Source of the DNA: Rahnella sikkimica
GTDB taxonomy: Bacteria; Pseudomonadota; Gammaproteobacteria; Enterobacterales; Enterobacteriaceae
Assembly (NCBI RefSeq): GCF_002951615.1
Contig: NZ_CP019062.1
Span: 4,340,001-4,404,000, forward strand
Direction: 5' to 3'
Length of the DNA: 64,000 bases
Shown: positions 9,970 through 18,500 of the stretch, piece after piece
Numbering within the stretch: position 1 is the first letter of the stretch
Layout: each line of letters begins with the position of its first letter
Program-made: the position numbers and the translations under genes
The notes under the pieces: generated by a model
What the model saw: the letters and a program-made list of their open reading frames with translations, nothing else
The model's database searches: none
Told to the model about the DNA's origin: nothing

Positions 9970-10905
9970 ATGGAAAATGTGGACAGTTTGTGCGCACGTC
10001 TGGCGGCAAGAGTGGCATACCTCAGCGGGAGTAAAAACCTCTGTCCGTCGGCAGTGCCGCAGGTCACGCTGATGTACACCACACGCATCCATCCGCGCCA
10101 GCCGGTCTTATACAATCCTGGCGTGGTGATCCTCTTTCAGGGCCGCAAAGTCGGTTATCTCGGCAAGAAAACCTTCTCCTACGATCCGCATAATTACCTG
10201 ATGCTGACCGTTCCGCTGCCGTTCGAATGTGAAACGTTCAGCAGCCCCGAAGAACCGCTGGCTGGGATCCAGATCAGCATTGACACGCTGATGTTGCAGG
10301 ATTTGCTAATGGACATGGGCGATGAAACCGTGGCGCGTCAGAAAGATTCTTCAACCGGTATCAATTCAGGCGTTCTGGACGATGATATTTTGTGCGCGAC
10401 CGAACGTCTGCTGAGCGTTATGGATAAACCGCTTCATGCCCGCATTCTGGGGCCTAAGATCATCCGCGAAATCCTGTTCTTTATCCTGACGAGTGAAAAC
10501 GGCGGCGCGCTTCAGGCATTGGTTAACCGCCATACGCACTTTAGCCAGATTGCCAAATCCCTGCGTCGCATCGAAGCGCAGTATGCGGATAATCTCAGCG
10601 TGGAAGCGCTGGCGAATGAAGTAAACATGAGTATTTCGGCGTTTCACCACAACTTCAAAGCGGTGACCAGCACGTCGCCTTTGCAGTATCTGAAAACCTA
10701 CCGTCTGCACAAAGCACGGATGCTGATGATTTATGACGGCGTGAAAGCCAGCGTGGCGGCGTTGCAGGTGGGATACGAAAGCGCGTCACAGTTCAGCCGG
10801 GAGTTTAAGCGCTATTTTGGTGTGACGCCGAGCGATGAAATGGCCCGTCTGCGCGAAGGCAGTTCGGGCGTATTAGTGCTGGCGGATGTGGCCTTTAAAG
10901 CGTGA
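9970..10905 (+). CDS. yqhC: AraC-family transcriptional regulator, YqhC-like
   Basis: This 311-residue regulator has an AraC_N-type cupin/effector domain (about residues 20-170) and two C-terminal helix-turn-helix units (about 200-300), including LSVEALANEVNMSISAFHHN and the closing YESASQFSREFKRYFGVTP signature. In E. coli, YqhC activates yqhD-dkgA in response to reactive aldehydes and lies divergent to them, next to yghB. The same placement here (divergent to dehydrogenase-dkgA, followed by yghB) supports orthology. It converges on yghB with only 9 bp between stops. The symbol rests on synteny plus domain type. Confidence 0.82.
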   Translation: MENVDSLCARLAARVAYLSGSKNLCPSAVPQVTLMYTTRIHPRQPVLYNPGVVILFQGRKVGYLGKKTFSYDPHNYLMLTVPLPFECETFSSPEEPLAGIQISIDTLMLQDLLMDMGDETVARQKDSSTGINSGVLDDDILCATERLLSVMDKPLHARILGPKIIREILFFILTSENGGALQALVNRHTHFSQIAKSLRRIEAQYADNLSVEALANEVNMSISAFHHNFKAVTSTSPLQYLKTYRLHKARMLMIYDGVKASVAALQVGYESASQFSREFKRYFGVTPSDEMARLREGSSGVLVLADVAFKA

Positions 10906-10914
10906 TATTTGTGC

Positions 10915-11574
10915 TCAGAAACGGCATTTGCGTTTCTTCCATATCACCAGTAAAACGCCGGCAAGCCCGATAAACAGCAGCAGAACCGGTAAAATCATCA
11001 GCCCCGCCATGACCTGATCTTCATGGCGTTTCACGACCGGAATATGGCTCAGCGCGAAGCCCAGCGAGATCACTACACCGACCCACAAAATCGCGCTCAG
11101 CCAGTTAAAGAACTGGAAGCGGGCATTGTTCAGGCCGGAGATCCCTGCAATGGTCGGTAATAATGTGCGGACGAATGCCAGAAAACGGCCAACCAGCAGC
11201 GCCGTCAGCCCGTGACGTGCGAACATCTGGTGCGCGCGGTGATGATAATGTGCGGGAAGCTGTAGCAACCAGCCTTTGACCATCTTGGTGTGCCCGAGCC
11301 AGCGTCCCTGAATGTAGCTCAGCCAGCAGCCGAGGCTGGCGGCGGTCACCAGAATAATCATGGTTGGAATAAAGCTCATCACGCCTTTGGCAATCAGCGC
11401 ACCGGTCAGCAGCAGAAGGCTGTCGCCCGGCAGGAAAGAAGCGGGAAGAAGTCCGTTTTCAAGAAATAGCGTCGTGAACAGTACAGCGTAGATAACCCAG
11501 AGAAGATTCGGGTCGGCGAGCATACTGAAATCATGCCGCCAGAGTGCATGAAAAATGTCGCAAATAACTGCCAT
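10915..11574 (-). CDS. yghB: DedA-family inner membrane protein YghB
   Basis: This is a 219-residue polytopic membrane protein, the same length as E. coli YghB. It keeps the DedA motifs [17 protein letters not shown] (membrane-re-entrant part) and [17 protein letters not shown], with a lysine/arginine-rich C-terminal tail. YghB and its paralogue YqjA are needed together for normal cell division and for proton-motive-force homeostasis. DedA proteins are now linked to lipid-carrier transport, but which lipid this member handles is not settled. Its position between yqhC and metC is conserved. Confidence 0.93.
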   Translation of the reverse strand: MAVICDIFHALWRHDFSMLADPNLLWVIYAVLFTTLFLENGLLPASFLPGDSLLLLTGALIAKGVMSFIPTMIILVTAASLGCWLSYIQGRWLGHTKMVKGWLLQLPAHYHHRAHQMFARHGLTALLVGRFLAFVRTLLPTIAGISGLNNARFQFFNWLSAILWVGVVISLGFALSHIPVVKRHEDQVMAGLMILPVLLLFIGLAGVLLVIWKKRKCRF

Positions 11575-11660
11575 ATTCTGTCCTGTTTCTAATCATGAAA
11601 AACTGTCGCTTGCCAGTGTACCCAGTATCCCTTGTCCGTATGTTGATCTGAGGCGGCTGT

Positions 11661-11697
11661 AAAAAGACAAAACACTCCGGCGTTGATTCACCGGAGC
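11661..11697 (-). terminator. terminator after metC
   Basis: On the minus strand, CTCCGG and CCGGAG form a 6-bp stem followed by TGTTTTGTCTTTTT. It lies about 95 bp beyond the metC stop. Confidence 0.6.
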
Positions 11698-11789
11698 TAT
11701 AGGTAGAGCTTACAGATTATTCTCATTTTGCGAATGAAAATCCGACTGACACCTTACCGATCTGCGCGGTGTGTCGCAATCTCTCCCGC

Positions 11790-12983
11790 TCAGGCCGCCG
11801 CAATTCTTTCGAAAGCGGCTGTCAGGTCGGCGATCAGGTCGTCGCAATTCTCCAGCCCGATGTGAAGACGCACCAGCGTACCGGCAAAATCAACGGTTTC
11901 TGCCGGGCGGATCGCCTGAATTTCTTCCGGCTGATTGGCCAGAACCAGCGATTCAAAACCGCCCCAGGAATAGGCCATGCTGAAATGTTCGAAGTGATCG
12001 AGATAGTCTGAAAGCTGCTGTTTGCTCAGGCGCTCTTTCAGGATGAACGAGAACAAGCCGCAACTGCCGGTGAAATCACGTTTCCAGAATTCGTGGCCTT
12101 TGCTGCCCGCTAGTGCCGGATGGTTCACGGCTTCCACTTCCGGACGTTCCGCCAGCCATTGTGCGATACGAATGCTGCTTTCTTCGTGCTGCTTCAGTCG
12201 CACACCCATCGTCCGCAGCCCGCGGCTGGCGACGTAAGCGGTGTCGGCGTCGACCATTTGCCCCATCAGATAAGAGTGCTCGCGCAACTGTTCCCAGCAA
12301 CGTTCGTTGGACACCGCCGTACCAATCATGGCGTCTGAATGGCCGACGATATATTTGGTCCCGGCCTGAATGGATATGTCGATATCAAACTCCAGCGCTT
12401 TGAACAGAATGCCCGCCGCCCAGGTGTTGTCGATCATGATCACCACGTCCGGAGACACGGCGCGCACGGCTTTCACCATCGCCGGGATATCCGGTACTTC
12501 CATCGTGATGGAGCCCGGAGATTCGAGAAATACGACTTTGGTGTTGGGCTGCATCAGCGAACCTAACGCCGCACCAATGTCTGCACGGAAATAGGTGGTG
12601 GAGACGCCGAGTTTTTTCAGCACTTTTTCGCAGAAATCTTGGGTGGGTTCGTAAGCGGAACCCGCCACCAGAATATGGTCGCCGGTGCCGACAAACGACA
12701 ACACCGCGTTACTGACGGCCGCCGCGCCGCAAGGATAAAGCGCGCAACCCGCGCCGCCTTCGAGCTCAACCATGGCCTGTTGCAGGGAAAAATGCGTCAG
12801 GGTACCGCGACGTCCGTAAAACAGTTCGCCGTTGGCACGGTTGGCGGTGGCGTGCTTTTTATCGGCCACGGTTTCAAACACCAGCGACGAAGCGCGCTGG
12901 ATCACGGCATTCACTGAACCCTGCGTGTACTTTTTGTCCCGCCCGGCGCTGACCAGCGCGGTTTCGATTTTTTTAGACGACAT
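11790..12983 (-). CDS. metC: cystathionine beta-lyase
   Basis: MetC cleaves cystathionine to homocysteine, pyruvate and ammonia, the penultimate step of methionine synthesis. It is a PLP enzyme of the Cys/Met metabolism family. The Schiff-base lysine is K210 in [12 protein letters not shown], the same number as E. coli, and the cofactor block DNTWAAG precedes it. I set the start at [20 protein letters not shown] (397 residues) because it aligns with the E. coli start; the frame is open 21 codons further upstream but without homology. The gene is divergent from exbB, as in E. coli. Confidence 0.94.
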   Translation of the reverse strand: MSSKKIETALVSAGRDKKYTQGSVNAVIQRASSLVFETVADKKHATANRANGELFYGRRGTLTHFSLQQAMVELEGGAGCALYPCGAAAVSNAVLSFVGTGDHILVAGSAYEPTQDFCEKVLKKLGVSTTYFRADIGAALGSLMQPNTKVVFLESPGSITMEVPDIPAMVKAVRAVSPDVVIMIDNTWAAGILFKALEFDIDISIQAGTKYIVGHSDAMIGTAVSNERCWEQLREHSYLMGQMVDADTAYVASRGLRTMGVRLKQHEESSIRIAQWLAERPEVEAVNHPALAGSKGHEFWKRDFTGSCGLFSFILKERLSKQQLSDYLDHFEHFSMAYSWGGFESLVLANQPEEIQAIRPAETVDFAGTLVRLHIGLENCDDLIADLTAAFERIAAA

Positions 12984-13529
12984 AATCCGCATTTCACCCT
13001 GTTTAACCTTGTCGACCCGCGCTCTGTGGCAGCGGCTGATATGCAATTAACTTAACATGATGAATTTTACGGGTCAGGTTTTTGCCGGTTGGATGAGAAA
13101 ATTTCAGCCAAAACAAAAGGCCGCCGGCTGCAGGGCGCTTATCCCGGTGGTTATGCATGTCGTCTTCATCGCGAAAACAGACGGCCAGCTAAAACGTTCC
13201 TCTCAAAGGTTATGCAATATTTGAGCATTATTCTCATCCTGTAAAAGCTGTAAAGTGCAGATGCTGACTGTTTAACCTTCAGTTTTAACGCTGATGATTT
13301 TCTTTGGCTGATTGATTTGCCACGACATTTTTATGAAAAGTGTGACGAGGGTTAAATTGTTCACGCCGTGTCCAAACGGGAAAAACCTTGTCATCTGTCA
13401 AGGACACCCGTAGCGGGAAGCGCGACAATGTAAATAATAATGAGAACGACTATCAATTAGGGGTTTTTCTTTGATATCATTCGGCGTTATTCATTCCTTC
13501 TACACACTGATTCTGGCTGGAGGCGACGC
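12984..13529. promoter_or_regulatory. metC/exbB divergent intergenic region
   Basis: This 546-bp gap separates two divergent genes and should hold both promoters. The half near exbB is AT-rich and has a Fur box described separately. A weaker Fur-like stretch (GAGCATTATTCTCATC, near 13223-13238) lies further upstream. No convincing MetJ box array and no small gene were found. Confidence 0.5.
13436..13454. promoter_or_regulatory. Fur box upstream of exbB
   Basis: The sequence AATAATGAGAACGACTATC matches the 19-bp Fur consensus GATAATGATAATCATTATC at 14 of 19 positions by eye. It lies 75 bp before the exbB start. exbBD is iron-repressed by Fur in enterics, which fits this site. Confidence 0.75.
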
Positions 13530-14471
13530 GTGAAAACGGCTCGCAATAAGATGAAAGAGGCGACCTCACTCCTGATGTCGTTAATGTTGGTTGCTGGTTT
13601 AAGCGGCAACGCAATGGCAGCCCCAGCGATGCCTGCGGCACAAGCCGTGACTTCTGCGGCGACTCAACCGGCAACGGCTGACACCCCTGCACCGGCTGAT
13701 GCGATGCCTGCCCCGTTAATGCAACCTGCGCCGACCGAAGCGACGCCTGTCATTCCAACCGATTTGTCTGTTTTAGGCATGTATCACCACGCTGACGTGG
13801 TGGTGAAAACTGTGATGATTGGCCTGCTGCTGGCTTCCGTCGTCACCTGGGCGCTGCTGTTTAGCAAAGGCGCTGAAGTCTTCAGCGGTAAACGCCGCAT
13901 GCGTCGTGAATTCGATGCGCTGTCTTCCGTGCGTACGCTTGATGAAGCCGCTGAGCAGGCTGAAAGCTTTGCCGCCAGCAGCCTCAGCGCGCAGATGATT
14001 CGCGATGCGCAGAACGAACTCGAGCTTTCTGCCGGTTCATCTGACAACAACGGCATCAAAGAGCGTACCGGCTTCCGCCTTGAGCGCCGCGTCGGTGCCG
14101 CTGGCCGCTATATGGGCCGTGGCAACGGGATCCTGGCGACCATCGGGGCCATCTCCCCGTTCGTCGGCCTGTTCGGGACTGTCTGGGGCATCATGAACAG
14201 CTTTATCGGTATCGCGCAGACGCAGACCACCAACCTTGCGGTCGTCGCACCGGGTATCGCTGAAGCCTTGCTGGCAACCGCTGTCGGCCTGATTGCCGCG
14301 ATCCCCGCGGTGGTTATCTACAACATTTTCGCCCGTACCATTACGTCTTACCGTCATCAGGTAGGCGATGTGGCGGCGCAGATTATCCTGTTACAGGGCC
14401 GTGATCTGGACCTGGCTGCCAGCGAAGGCGATGCGCCACGCGGTCAGACGGGTCAGTTACGCGTAGGGTAA
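13530..14471 (+). CDS. exbB: TonB-complex proton channel subunit ExbB, long form
   Basis: ExbB forms the pentameric inner-membrane channel that energises TonB for outer-membrane iron and cobalamin uptake. This form has 313 residues against 244 in E. coli. The extra N-terminus is a signal-peptide-like segment (hydrophobic run near residues 13-30, ending NAMAAPA) followed by an Ala/Pro/Thr-rich linker to about residue 80. The canonical part begins at SVLGMYHHADVVVKTVMIG, with three membrane helices and the GLFGTVWGIMNSF block. The start is GTG with GGAGG six bases upstream. Long ExbB forms are known in several genera. It is the first gene of exbBD, behind a Fur box. Confidence 0.93.
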   Translation: MKTARNKMKEATSLLMSLMLVAGLSGNAMAAPAMPAAQAVTSAATQPATADTPAPADAMPAPLMQPAPTEATPVIPTDLSVLGMYHHADVVVKTVMIGLLLASVVTWALLFSKGAEVFSGKRRMRREFDALSSVRTLDEAAEQAESFAASSLSAQMIRDAQNELELSAGSSDNNGIKERTGFRLERRVGAAGRYMGRGNGILATIGAISPFVGLFGTVWGIMNSFIGIAQTQTTNLAVVAPGIAEALLATAVGLIAAIPAVVIYNIFARTITSYRHQVGDVAAQIILLQGRDLDLAASEGDAPRGQTGQLRVG

Positions 14472-14480
14472 GAACAGATT

Positions 14481-14912
14481 ATGGCTATTCGGTTAAACGA
14501 CGATATCGACGAAAGCGGTGAAATGCATGACATCAACGTCACGCCTTTTATCGACGTCATGCTGGTGTTACTGATTATCTTCATGGTGGCCGCACCGCTG
14601 GCTACCGTCGATGTGCGGGTAGACTTACCGGCCTCGACGGCAAAAGCGCAGCCGCGTCCTGAGAAGCCGATCTTCCTGACGGTGAAATCTGACAAGCAGC
14701 TGTTCCTCGGCGATAATCCGGTAAACAGCGACAACCTGACGGCGATGCTCGACCAGCGCACGCAGGGCAACAAGCAGAGTACGATTTTCTTCCGTGCGGA
14801 TAAGACGGTGGATTACGAAACGCTGATGAGCGTGATGGATAACCTGCGTAAAGCCGGTTACCTGAAAGTCGGTCTGGTTGGTGCAGAACAAACCGGTGCT
14901 GCGGCGAAATAA
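14481..14912 (+). CDS. exbD: TonB-complex subunit ExbD
   Basis: ExbD is the 143-residue partner of ExbB, with one N-terminal membrane helix and a periplasmic domain. The essential membrane aspartate is in TPFIDVMLVLLIIFMV (near residue 25). It starts 9 bp after exbB, so the two are cotranslated and share the Fur-controlled promoter. Length and sequence agree with E. coli ExbD (141). A strong hairpin follows, and a displaced copy of the garD 3' end begins about 65 bp downstream. Confidence 0.96.
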   Translation: MAIRLNDDIDESGEMHDINVTPFIDVMLVLLIIFMVAAPLATVDVRVDLPASTAKAQPRPEKPIFLTVKSDKQLFLGDNPVNSDNLTAMLDQRTQGNKQSTIFFRADKTVDYETLMSVMDNLRKAGYLKVGLVGAEQTGAAAK

Positions 14913-14941
14913 ATCCTGACGCCGCAGACGCATAAAAACAG

Positions 14942-14974
14942 AGAAGGCCAGCATTTGCTGGCCTTCTGCTTTCC
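14942..14974 (+). terminator. terminator after exbD
   Basis: The arms AGAAGGCCAGCA and TGCTGGCCTTCT form a perfect 12-bp stem with a 2-base loop, followed by GCTTTCC. The T-run is short but the stem is very stable. Confidence 0.75.
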
Positions 14975-14976
14975 TG

Positions 14977-15023
14977 AAACATTAAAACTCAGGTCACCGG
15001 AGCCGGGTTGAATACGGCGAGGG
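14977..15023. repeat. 47-bp direct repeat, left copy (garD 3'-end duplicate)
   Basis: These 47 bases are identical to 21563-21609. In the right copy they encode, on the minus strand, the last residues of GarD (AVFNPAPVT), the stop codon and about 12 bases beyond. The left copy is not attached to a garD gene. It marks the left edge of the Rhs/VgrG insert. Confidence 0.93.
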
Positions 15024-15062
15024 TAAGTGTCGCTGTAGCTCCAGCATCATCTGAAAATTAGC

Positions 15063-15255
15063 CTAATTGATGGAGGTGTAGTTATATCCTTTTAGTTTTA
15101 ATTCACCATCCACTATAACGAACAAAAATGTTTCATTTACGTTTCTCTTCGAAAACTCAGAGGTATAAATCAATAGCACTTCGTTATCAGCTATTAGATG
15201 ATAAATTTTCTTTTTAGAGATGAGTGTGTTTTTTTTGAAAATACCTAAGGTTCAT
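15063..15255 (-). pseudogene. frameshifted small ORF downstream of the Rhs immunity gene
   Basis: A frame opens at the ATG at 15255 (MNLRYFQKK) and stops after 13 codons. If one A is dropped from an 8-A run (near 15230) it continues as KNTLISKKKIYHLIADNEV and onward to GYNYTSIN and a TAG at 15063, giving 63 residues with normal-looking composition. I do not recognise the protein. It starts 20 bp after the immunity-position gene and could be a second immunity gene, a relic, or a gene with a sequencing error or slippage in the A-run. Confidence 0.45.
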
Positions 15256-15274
15256 CTCTGATTTTATCTCTCTG

Positions 15275-15565
15275 TTAATTATATTTTTTAGGGAAAGTAC
15301 ACCCTTTACTCTCAGCCCAGAAGCTAATACCAATAACAACAAGTCCCAACAACGCTCCCCCATATATGCAAAGTAACATTAAGATGGAAAATGCTTTATC
15401 TTTAAAAGAAAATACATATCCATACATTTCAAACATACCATCCACGGAATTGAAATTTATGTTGTTTTTTTTGCAAAATCGCCATCCTGAAAAAATCGCT
15501 ATCGAGATGATTACCACTGCAAAAAAGAAAAAAGAAATTCTAAGTATTTTTATTTCTTCGCACAT
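15275..15565 (-). CDS. small two-helix membrane protein, probable Rhs immunity protein
   Basis: This 96-residue protein has two clear hydrophobic helices, about residues 10-28 and 59-83, separated by a hydrophilic loop with KKNNINFNSVDG. I know no family for it. Its ATG is 7 bases after the rhs stop, and its GAGG ribosome site overlaps that stop, so translation is coupled. A gene directly behind the variable tip of an Rhs toxin is normally its immunity gene. A membrane location would suit protection against a toxin that acts on or in the inner membrane. The base composition is AT-rich like the toxin tip. Confidence 0.7.
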   Translation of the reverse strand: MCEEIKILRISFFFFAVVIISIAIFSGWRFCKKNNINFNSVDGMFEMYGYVFSFKDKAFSILMLLCIYGGALLGLVVIGISFWAESKGCTFPKKYN

Positions 15566-15572
15566 ATAAACC

Positions 15573-18500
15573 TCAGTAATTTATCGGTCCCGATACACTT
15601 GGTGTATATGGGAGATTTATTTCAGGGCCAGCGCCAGCACCAAAACCAATGTATATTTCTGGCCACGTTGATGTTTGCACTACTTCAATACTAAATTCCC
15701 CCAACCCCAGTGCAAATCCAGCGCCCACTTTTAAGTCCTTAGCGTCAGGGTCTCTAAACTTTAATCCACATGTTGCCGATGCTCTTAGGCCAACAGCTGC
15801 TATTGGTACACTCCATAAAGCAGAGGCACCTGATTTTTCATTAAGTGAGGCAGTAGCTGACAAACCTGTACCCACTGCAACAGTTCCAGTAACTCGACAT
15901 TCTCCCGTTGCAATTGGGCTGGTTGGAGCTGGTGCCATCGCAGTAGTAATATCTTCTGAAGATGCTCCATTTTGCATTATTGATATAGCTAACGAACCTT
16001 TCTCGCCAATCCCCGGTAAATTGACTATTGAACCAACCCCATTTAGTCCACGAGGGTCTATATATTTATTAGGCTTGTTAAAACCGTAACCATATAAATT
16101 CCATCCCCCTCTCAACCCAATCGGATCCTGCGTAATATACCGTCCCTGCATCGGGTCGTAATAACGGTGACGGTTGTAATGCAGCCCTGACTCCTCGTCG
16201 TAATGCTGGCCCTGCATTCTGATGGACTGACGCAGTTTGTACGGGTTGAAAATATCCACCGCGTTGCCCCAGACGTCCATGACCGCGCTCCATTCCACTT
16301 TGCTGGTTTTGTGGTTGATGAGCGCAATGGGTGTGCCGAGGTGGTCGCAGTGATAGAGTTGCAGTTTCAGCGCCTCGCCTTCCGGCATCGGGTCGAGCCA
16401 CAGCGCCAGGTTTTCGGCTTTCAGGCCGACGGCGTCCAGCCACTGCTGATTGTCGTCGCTGAGACGATTTTTACGGATGTCCTTTTCGATTTCATTCAGC
16501 CGCAGATGCAGTTCGGTCGGCAACGCGATGCCGTTTTCCTCTTCGAGCTTTTCCGCCAGCGAGCGGTGGCTGTCCTCCATGCGGGTGTGTTCGGCGCGCA
16601 GAAGCGGGACGAAGCTGTTCGGGTGATAAATCGTGTGCAGCTGGGTGTCGCGATTTTCGGTCAGCACCAGACGGTCGCCGTCCCAGCCGAACCAGATATT
16701 CTGGGTTTCTGTTTCGCCGGATTGCGGATTGATGTGCGTGACGCGCTTGCAGACGCGCCGCCCGAGCGGGTCACAGATATAGCGCGCCTGCGTCTGAATC
16801 AGGCCGTCTTCTTCTGTCGTGAAACGGGTCAGCCGGTGCGCCTGGTCATAGGAGAAGTGGCTGATGGCCCCGCGCGGTGCTTCCCGCCAGCCGGCGCGGT
16901 ACGGGCGTTTTTCCGTCAGGTTGCCAAACTTGTCGTGTTCATAAATGTACCGCTCATCGCGCTGGATGCGGTTGTGATACCAGACCGGCAGCGTGTCAGC
17001 CAGCGGCGTGTTCAGGTCGGGGTGTGTGCAGTTGCGGTTGCCGGCGGCATCGGTGAAGGTGGCGAGAAAGCCGTCCGGCGAACTGACGCTGTTCAGACGC
17101 CCGGCTGGCGTGTAAGCATAGTGATGGTCGCCGAGGCCGGTGGTCATCTGCGTCATCTGACCGGCGGCGTTGTACTGATAACTCTGCACGCGCCCGTCGA
17201 AACCGACCTCCTGAATCAGCCGGTCCATGACGTCGTAGCTGAATTTCGTGTCAGCGCCGTTTTCGTTAACCAGCCGCATCAGCCTGCCCGCGCTGTCGAA
17301 TTCAGTCTGACGGGTCAGCCCGCCTTCGTTCTGTGCGGTTGGATTGCCGCGCTCATCGTAGGTTTGCGTGCTCTGGCTGCCGTCCGGTCGGGTGACGGCG
17401 ATGACGTCTCCGGCGGCGTTATATTCCCAAACCGTTTTCCCGCCCGCGCTGTCCTCACGCGAAATCCGACGTCCGCGCGCATCGTACGCAAAGCGGGTTT
17501 TCATTCCTTCTTCGTGCTGGATTTCGACCGGCTGACCGTCGCGGTTATAGCGGTATGACGTCTTAAACCCGGAGCAGTCAGTGAAGGCAATCAGCAAGCC
17601 GGCCGCGTTCCATTCCAGCGTCTGACGCCCGCCTGCCGCGTCTTCGGTGGCGCACGGCTGCGCGCTTTTATCGTCTGCGTAATGATAGCGACGGGTCTGG
17701 TGCAGGGCGTCAGTCTCGGCTATCAGGCGCCCAAACGCATCATATTCCTGGCTCACGCGGCGTCCGTCCGGCGCGGTGCTGCAAACCAGCTGCCCTTGTT
17801 TGTTGTAGTTGAACTGGCTGCGCTTTTCGCCGCCCGGATGCAGAATCGCGCCCAGCGTGCCATTGGCCGGGTTGATATGAAATTCGGTGGTGCGCCCGGA
17901 AATGTCGGTTTGCGATATCAGCTGGCCGCGGTTATTGAACGCGCTTTGCGTGCAGTTGCAGTCGGCCTGTTCGAGTCTGACTACGCGGCGCAGACCCTGC
18001 TCGCCCTCGAAGTGATAGACGCGTAAGCGTCCAAGGCTGTCGGTGACGCGGGTCTGGTTTTTGCTGTATTCAAATTCGTAAGACAGGCCGCCGGGATTGA
18101 CCTGCGAAATGACTTTTCCGAAGGCGTCGTACACGTAATTCGTGGCAGGGCGTCCGGCGTAGCGGTGGGCAATCATCAGACCGGTGTTTTCGCTATGCCA
18201 GTCAAACTGCCGGACAATTTCGCCCGCGCGGTCATACACGGTTTTCAGCTCACCGCGCGCGGTGTAGTCGTAGCGCACCAGCGGTCTGGTCGGTAAATCC
18301 GGAAAGGCTAAATCCTTCGTCAGCCAGACGGCGGAAAGCCGCACGCCGTTATCCTCACCCCAGCCGGTGTTCAGCGCGGGTTTGAAGTCCGGCAGCGTCA
18401 TCAGTTCAAGGCGAAAACGCCGCCCGACGCTGTCAGTGACGCCGGTGATTTGCCCGGCGAATTCGCCTTCGGCGTCGCGATGATAATTAAGCTGATTGCC

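Noticed and set aside
12984..13529. MetJ operator in front of metC
   Set aside because: A single TGTCGTCT near 13160 resembles a met box, but no tandem array of 8-bp boxes follows, so I do not call it.
15230..15240. Programmed -1 frameshift at the A-run (heptamer A AAA AAC)
   Set aside because: The heptamer is present but in the wrong phase relative to the ATG frame; a +1 shift or an A deletion is needed instead.
16203..17558. Long open frame of 451 codons on the plus strand opposite rhs
   Set aside because: It is the antisense of a GC-rich rhs core. Its translation has the arginine/valine/glutamine-rich look of a shadow frame, and it has no start signals or neighbours.
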